Source: Folioceros fuciformis (Eukaryota; Anthocerotophyta; Anthocerotopsida; Anthocerotales). From it: DNA of 64,000 nucleotides. The translations under genes and the position numbers were made by a program. The notes beneath the pieces were generated by a model. That model was not told where the DNA came from. It ran no database searches and saw only the letters and a program-made list of their open reading frames with translations. Each line of letters starts with the position of its first letter. Position 1 is the stretch's first letter. Below, piece after piece: positions 58,818 through 64,000 of this stretch. The DNA is taken from contig JBNGIO010005941.1 in NCBI GenBank assembly GCA_049999805.1, positions 1 through 64,000 on the forward strand, given 5' to 3'.

Positions 58818-58976
58818 CAGTCCAAGTAACTGCAGGAGGTAGAGTTCCCGTGAACGGGCACGGGTGCTGGAATGCGGGGTTGGACGCTGGGGCTGACAGT
58901 CTCGGAATGATGTACAAACGGGCCATGTGAGCTGGGTAACGACAGGGGCAAGTCACCTCCGTCTCGTGAGAGTACG
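58818..58976. repeat. Dispersed ~159-bp repeat, copy B
   Basis: Partner of 50458-50616, about 8.4 kb away, same orientation; see that entry. Confidence 0.75.
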
Positions 58977-59639
58977 TAGCACTGGAGCGCCCCGCCCATG
59001 CAGGTCAATGGCAGTGTGTGCCTCTGCGAATTATGGTTGCCTGCAACGTTTCACGCGATTCACGTCCCGTGGGGCGTCACGGTTTCCTGTGACACCAAAC
59101 TTTCTGGCGCGGTTGAGGACAAACTGGTGGTATCATGGGTCTGCAAAGAAGAGCCCTGGTGGCCTGTGTGCAGGAGAGTGCATGGCTGACAAGCCAGGTT
59201 GGGTGACTGTGCACATGGCTCGTGAGCCCCTGCCGACCTGTACCGAATGAAAGGTAGGTATCGGCCGCCCCCGTGAGTTAACTGTCAGTGTCAGCAATGG
59301 CACGTCTCAAAGGCTGCTGAGGCTCTGGAACTTCTGGTACACGTGAACTGGGGCGTCTCAATGCCTTCTCTATGCTGTCCTCGAAGATTCTGCAGCGACG
59401 CAGGATCTCGTTATGGGTGCATGGAATATGGACATGAGTCCGATACGTTCCTGTGCAACCACACACACTCTGCGAGTGTATGCTTCTCATGGCAGGTTGC
59501 AAGAAACGGGGGATGGGTTCGCTGTGGTTGCCGAGCTAAATGCCTCCGTGTCGAGCACGGGCAGGCTAAGGACGTTGTTGAACTGTATCACCAGATGCGC
59601 AGGTCGAATCGAATCGAGCCGAGTCGAGTGTGGAACCCC

Positions 59640-60790
59640 GTCATGGGTGTGTCTTCTTAGCAGCTCCACAGAGAGTGTTTGAGGGACTTCTTCAAAAGGG
59701 TGGGGTGACCTGGAATGGTATGATAGCAGGATGTTCTCAGCAGGGCATGAATCAAGAGTCTCTCCGTCCCCATGGTGCTATGGTGGAAGCAGGTTTCAGT
59801 GAGCTCGATCCTGTGACATTCCTGCCCCTTCTGCAGGCGTGTGCAAGCCTGGGCAGCCCAGCTTTGGGGAGGAAGATGCAGCTTCATGCACGGATGGTAG
59901 AACGGGGAATTCGTGTCGATGGGAGCGTAGCCAACTGCTTGCAGTGAACGTTTATACGAAGTTTGCATCCTTGCACATGCCTAGCCAAGTTTGAATGAAG
60001 CACGTGGTCACACAGATGTGGTGACAGGGACTTGTCGTTTGGCAAGGTATTGACCGTAGGGCGGGGCCCTGGAAGATGCAAGAAGAAGGCACTGCACGGC
60101 CTAATTCTGTGCCTCCTGCAGCATGTGCAATGGTGGGTGCCCGGCTTTTAGAGGGGAAAGTAGCTTCACGCACAGGTAGGAGGCCGAGGATTTGATGCTG
60201 ATTTGGTTGTACTCAACGGTCGAGGAACCATGCATGCGAAACGTGGTAGTCTCCATAGAGGGTGCTCAGGTGAGTTTTCTTGGCCTGCGTCCAACCAACG
60301 TTCATGTCGGTCGTGTTTGTGGCCACCAGCTTGATGAACAGGTATGCCAAGTCTGGTAGTTTTGGTAGACGCACAGTAGCTGTTTGATGCACGACCCAAA
60401 AAACAATTCTGTCTCTTGGAATGCACTGATTGCCAGTTGCACCCGTCAAGGAGCCAGTGATGCTCTCTTTGATTTGATTTGGTTGGCAGAATGAGAGTGG
60501 AAGGGATACAGCCACACAGCACCACAGTCATCACGAGAGGAGCAGCACGCAACCACGTGGGTCTTGTGGACAAGGGCCCAGAGTAAAATTCTTTTTTGGC
60601 TGCAAGCGACTTAGGTATCACCCTTCCCGCGGAGCTGTACACGTGCATGTTGGGTCTCCTGGGTTGTGTAGGCCGAGTAGTTGGTGGCCAGCACTATTCC
60701 TGGATTTTCTGATGCTGCAGTTTGCTTGGCGAAAGTGGTGCAGCATGGAGGTGGGACTCCATGCTTTCGATGAAGCTCCACGAAAGGGAT
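59640..60790 (+). pseudogene. PPR protein pseudogene fragments
   Basis: At 59640-59947 a frame reads VFEGLLQKGGVTWNGMIAGC, then EAGFSELDPVTFLPLLQACA and GRKMQLHARMVERGIRVDGS, which is PLS-type pentatricopeptide sequence. It stops at 59946, and no initiator or further repeats follow in frame. Similar scraps occur at about 60125-60200 (GARLLEGKVA) and 60760-60790 (FDEAPRKG), each in other frames. Intact relatives edit or process organelle RNA. Frame breaks and lost repeats make this a decayed copy. Confidence 0.7.
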
Positions 60791-61827
60791 GTGGCAGCAT
60801 GTGCATCAATGTGAAACATATATGCCGATGCACAGATGTGGGTGCAGGGCAGCAAAATGCAGGCCAGAAGGATGGGGATTGGGCAGGCAGGAGCTGGTGG
60901 ACACACAATGCCGGCCTGGTGCACAGTGTCGTGGCTGGTTATTCAAAGCTTCCTGCCATACATGCAAATCTGGAACACTTTTTCCTGAAATGAAGAGTTG
61001 CAGGTTTCTCTCGGTCGCAACATCTAACCAGCCAGTGTAATCCCCCCTCGGCACACTTAAGGGAACTCGGAGCTAGACATCGATAGCCATACTTTACAAT
61101 GTTCATCCACCATTCATACATCAGTCACCGTTCCTACAGAGACCATCAACGAGTCACGAAAGGCCGACCTGCCCATGTGAAGAATTTCAACAGCAACTTG
61201 GCTCTCTGTCTGGATTCCTTTGCCCTTAGAGGCAACACGACTTGCTCAGGGCTGTTCGGGCAGTCACGCTCCTCCCGTCACCAGGACTCTCAATTCCAAG
61301 CACAGTCTCTGTACTCCTCCAGGGCGGAAGCTGCGACAGATGGAGCTGTGTAAAGTAAGCTCATACACTCCTCGACAGGCAAGCCAGTGTTTCTTCTACC
61401 CATGGAAGACATGCCCTGGTGGAAGCAGCCTGACCTCCTCTGCAACCAGGTTCCTCCTCTTCAGGACCAGAGACGAGGCCCCGTGATCAATGATCTCAAA
61501 TCCAGAGGGGCATGTAGGATATCTGCCTGTAGCCCTGTGCCACGGACCATCTAGGGCCATCGTGTTAGAATTCTACAGCATCCATATTCCAAGAGCTCTC
61601 CAAAGGCGCCAACTGCCGGGGCTGTGATTGGAACTTGGATGTTGGTATCTCCGATTGGACACGAGCCGACCTCCAGACCCCGGCCGTTCCCACACGCCCT
61701 CACGCAGGATTACACGGAGCCCGAACAACCTGGCCGCCACATGGGCGCCACGGCAGCCCTAGTCTGCCACGTAGGAAGGAAGACGTTGACATTCGGATAA
61801 ATATAGCCTCCCGTAATACAGCCTGGA

Positions 61828-61862
61828 GGGTGTCCCGGGGCTGTATCCGGGCCGGGACACCC
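61828..61862. repeat. Perfect inverted repeat, 11-bp arms
   Basis: GGGTGTCCCGG (61828-61838) is the exact reverse complement of CCGGGACACCC (61852-61862), with a 13-nt loop. Very GC-rich stem; no poly-T follows, so it is not a simple terminator. Confidence 0.8.
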
Positions 61863-62175
61863 CATTCCGGTCGTCCGTGTCGGGGAATCAGCAAAACACC
61901 GGTTAGTTACCGGGCGTGAAGATAGGTAAGGCCCAATGCCCTATGGCGGCAAGCCGACGGAACTACGTACTTAAGAAAGGCTGCGCAGGTCCTTGCTCGT
62001 CACCGGCCTCCCACGTCTGTTCAGGAGAATTCGCAGGCGCGGGGGACGGACTCCGCCAGTCTCGATCTCGCCAGCATCCACAAGCTTCTGGAATCGCGTT
62101 TTGTTCCGTTTCCGTCTTGTGGTACGCTTGCTGCTTCGCACCGATGGATGCCTTTTCGCGCATTGCAGAATTTGG

Positions 62176-62217
62176 TTTGCATTGCATTGCGTTGCGTTGC
62201 CTTGCCTTGCACATTGC
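62176..62217. repeat. Imperfect pentanucleotide repeat
   Basis: A run of CATTG/CGTTG/CCTTG units about 250 bp before the transferrin ATG, probably in its promoter or leader. Confidence 0.75.
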
Positions 62218-62458
62218 ATGGCTTTACACTTTTGCTTCTATGGAGAATCGTGGTCGTGGAAATGGTTGCGCATAGATTTCTTGTGGCGCATTGATGAGAA
62301 TTTAGAGTGCCGATGATGAAGCATTGCGGTTGACACGTAGTACGTCAATGTGCGATGTTCTGATTTGATTCTGGCCGAATTTTGTATTGCGTTGGATTGA
62401 TAAAGGTTGGTGTGGAGGAGGCAGAAGTATAGAAGTGTTTTTTCTTGTGAGCGACGAC

Positions 62459-64000
62459 ATGGCTCCGAAGATGTTGAGGTTGCTGTTGGTCCTATGGGCC
62501 CCGCTTTTGTTTGTGAGCTGGACACGTGTGGTCAAAGCTGAGGAGGAAGGTGAAGCTCCTGAGCCTGGTGTCAAGCCGGAGGATGAAGGTCAGTTTGTAC
62601 ACGTCGATCATGCTGGGAGCTCAGTCATTGCATGGCCAACCAAGTCTTTGAAACCGGGATTTGAAAACTAATTTTCAACTTATTTGCTTTGGCGAGCAGA
62701 GTGGACCTGGTGTGTGACGGACACTAGCGACAAGCCAACTTGCGACGCAATGGTCAAGCTTCTTCAAGCTCTTGATCCGGAGGAGGAGCACGTCCACTCG
62801 TGGTGCGTTTTTCCTTCTCGTGCGAATTTTGATCGTTTGATTTCGAGAGGGGATGTCTTAAACTAAATGGAACGGTGACGTGCTTGTGTAGTATCGTGGG
62901 GGATGGAGACGAAGACTGCATGAAGAAGGTACAAAGAGGCGAGGCAAAGTTTGTAGTCCTGGACGGCGGTGAGATCTGGGAAGCCAGCAGTGAGTACGGG
63001 CTGAAGCCTATCCGTACAGAGGTTTCAGAACTGGAGGGGAGCTACTACGGCGTGGGAGTCGTGAGGAAAGGCAAGTGCCCGGGAAGCCTGGCTGACTTGA
63101 AGGGCAAGCGTTCCTGCCACACTGGTTACAACAGAGCTACCGGATGGGTGTTCCCTGTCACTTACCTCATCAACAACAAGATCATGCCCGTTGTCACCAA
63201 GTAAGCTTCAGGACTTCATGCCTCTAGCACATTCAAAAGCAGATGGATTCCATCACGACTTACAGCATCTTCTGGTAGAAACATGGAGTGGCATGCACAT
63301 CCATTCCTAAAGACACGTGGCAATGGCCGGGCCTTCGTGGCAGGGGTCCTCAATCCAACGACATCGAGTCTGTCAAGGCCTTTTTCAAGGCATCCTGTGC
63401 TGCCAACTCCGATCCCAACAAGGAGATCTGTTCAGCTTGCAAGATCAAGACTGCCTGCACCAAAGCTGATCCCTACTACGACTACGAGGGAGCTTTCAGG
63501 GGCTTGGTAGAGGACGCCTGCGATGTGGCCTTTACCAAGCACACCATAGTAGGCCAGTATGCCATGGGAGGAAGGTCTGCAGCGGCAGACTGGAGCGGCC
63601 TGCAGGACGCAACCAACTATCAGATTCTGTGCCCTAACAAATACAACGGGCAGGTGTGCACTGATCCCAGCAACTACAAATCTTGCAACTTCGGCCAAGC
63701 CCCTGGCCACGCTATCCTGGTGGCCCAGGACTATCCGGACATCGAGATCAACGAGTTCAACAATGTCATGAATGCAGCCAACTCCGACCCTGCTTTCATC
63801 AGCTTGTTATTTTCAGGTAAAGCTTCCTGCACCTTGCGCTCTAAAAAATTATACGCATGCACAGTCTGTGTCTAACGCTGGATTTTCATCTCTCTTGTGG
63901 TCAGGAAACAACAAGGAGGGACACATCTTCGCTGCAGACGCAACCAGGACTGTAGCTTACGCTGGAACCACTCAGGCACTTCTTGGAAACTTCTACGACA
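62459..64000 (+). CDS. Transferrin-family protein, 5' part
   Basis: Exons: 62459-62588, 62700-62802, 62892 to 63189 or 63200, 63279-63816, 63905 to the window edge. A signal peptide (MLRLLLVLWAPLLFVSW) and a short acidic linker precede a transferrin lobe. Iron ligands of the family are all present: Asp in VVLDGGEIW, Tyr in SYYGVGVVRKG, Tyr in DPYYDYEGAF, His in PGHAILVAQD. The anion site has CHTGYNRATGW with Thr and Arg in place. Cysteines are frequent and paired. By family knowledge it binds ferric iron with carbonate outside the cell or at the plasma membrane. The gene runs off the window, so lobe number is unknown. The exon 3/4 junction is odd; see findings. Confidence 0.9.

Larger units (their letters stand above)
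60791..62458. other. Spacer upstream of the transferrin gene
   Basis: No exon is supported. It contains a perfect 11-bp stem-loop at 61828-61862 and a pentanucleotide run at 62176-62217, listed separately. Confidence 0.45.

Overview
The window is nuclear DNA of a green-lineage eukaryote. Genes are split by short GT-AG introns, mostly 70-250 bp, and many products are plant-type: a plant synaptotagmin, STAY-GREEN Mg-dechelatase, inositol phosphorylceramide synthase, an SLOMO/FBL15 F-box protein, an SCL-type SR protein, PTEN1-type phosphatase and PPR debris. A secreted transferrin at the right edge, a family known from green algae but not from typical seed plants, and the compact introns make a streptophyte alga more likely than a seed plant. 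I cannot name the species.

Layout. 1-5.2 kb: AT-rich repeats, MITE-like debris and one RS-rich reading frame. 5.3-10.1 kb: synaptotagmin and RNA polymerase II subunit 9 (+). 10.1-13.7 kb: spacer. 13.7-16.0 kb: PTEN (+). 17.4-18.9 kb: a cluster of six tRNA-Arg(CCG) copies in a locally duplicated unit. 19.6-22.0 kb: a ~180-bp tandem repeat, a transposon-like reading frame and a TIR element. 22.3-30.2 kb: DNA polymerase eta (-), ribosomal protein eL30 (+), an unidentified plant-type gene (-) and an SCL splicing factor (-). 30.9-35.4 kb: IPC synthase and STAY-GREEN (+). 35.4-38.6 kb: a tandem array with higher-order structure, broken by a run of N. 38.8-43.7 kb: a plastid senescence-associated (AAF-type) protein and a DHH/DHHA1 phosphoesterase (-). 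44.0-44.7 kb: a TXNL4B/Dim1-like splicing protein (+). 45.5-50.2 kb: an FBL15 F-box/LRR gene of 16 exons (-). 51.4-53.3 kb: tandem repeats. 56.0-58.1 kb: an RWD-RING E3 ligase (+). 59.6-60.8 kb: PPR pseudogene remains. 62.5-64.0 kb: the 5' part of a transferrin gene (+).

The genes are not an operon or pathway cluster; they are housekeeping and plant-specific genes in alternating orientation. Three head-to-head pairs are close enough to share promoter regions (about 310 bp for POLH/eL30, about 270 bp for DHH/TXNL4B, about 700 bp for SCL/IPCS). Exon models were made by hand: I required each junction to be GT-AG (one GC-AG), phase-consistent and to match remembered family landmarks. Twelve models close exactly in frame from ATG to stop. 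The PTEN first exon, the FBL15 5' end, the transferrin exon 3/4 junction and the unidentified gene are uncertain.
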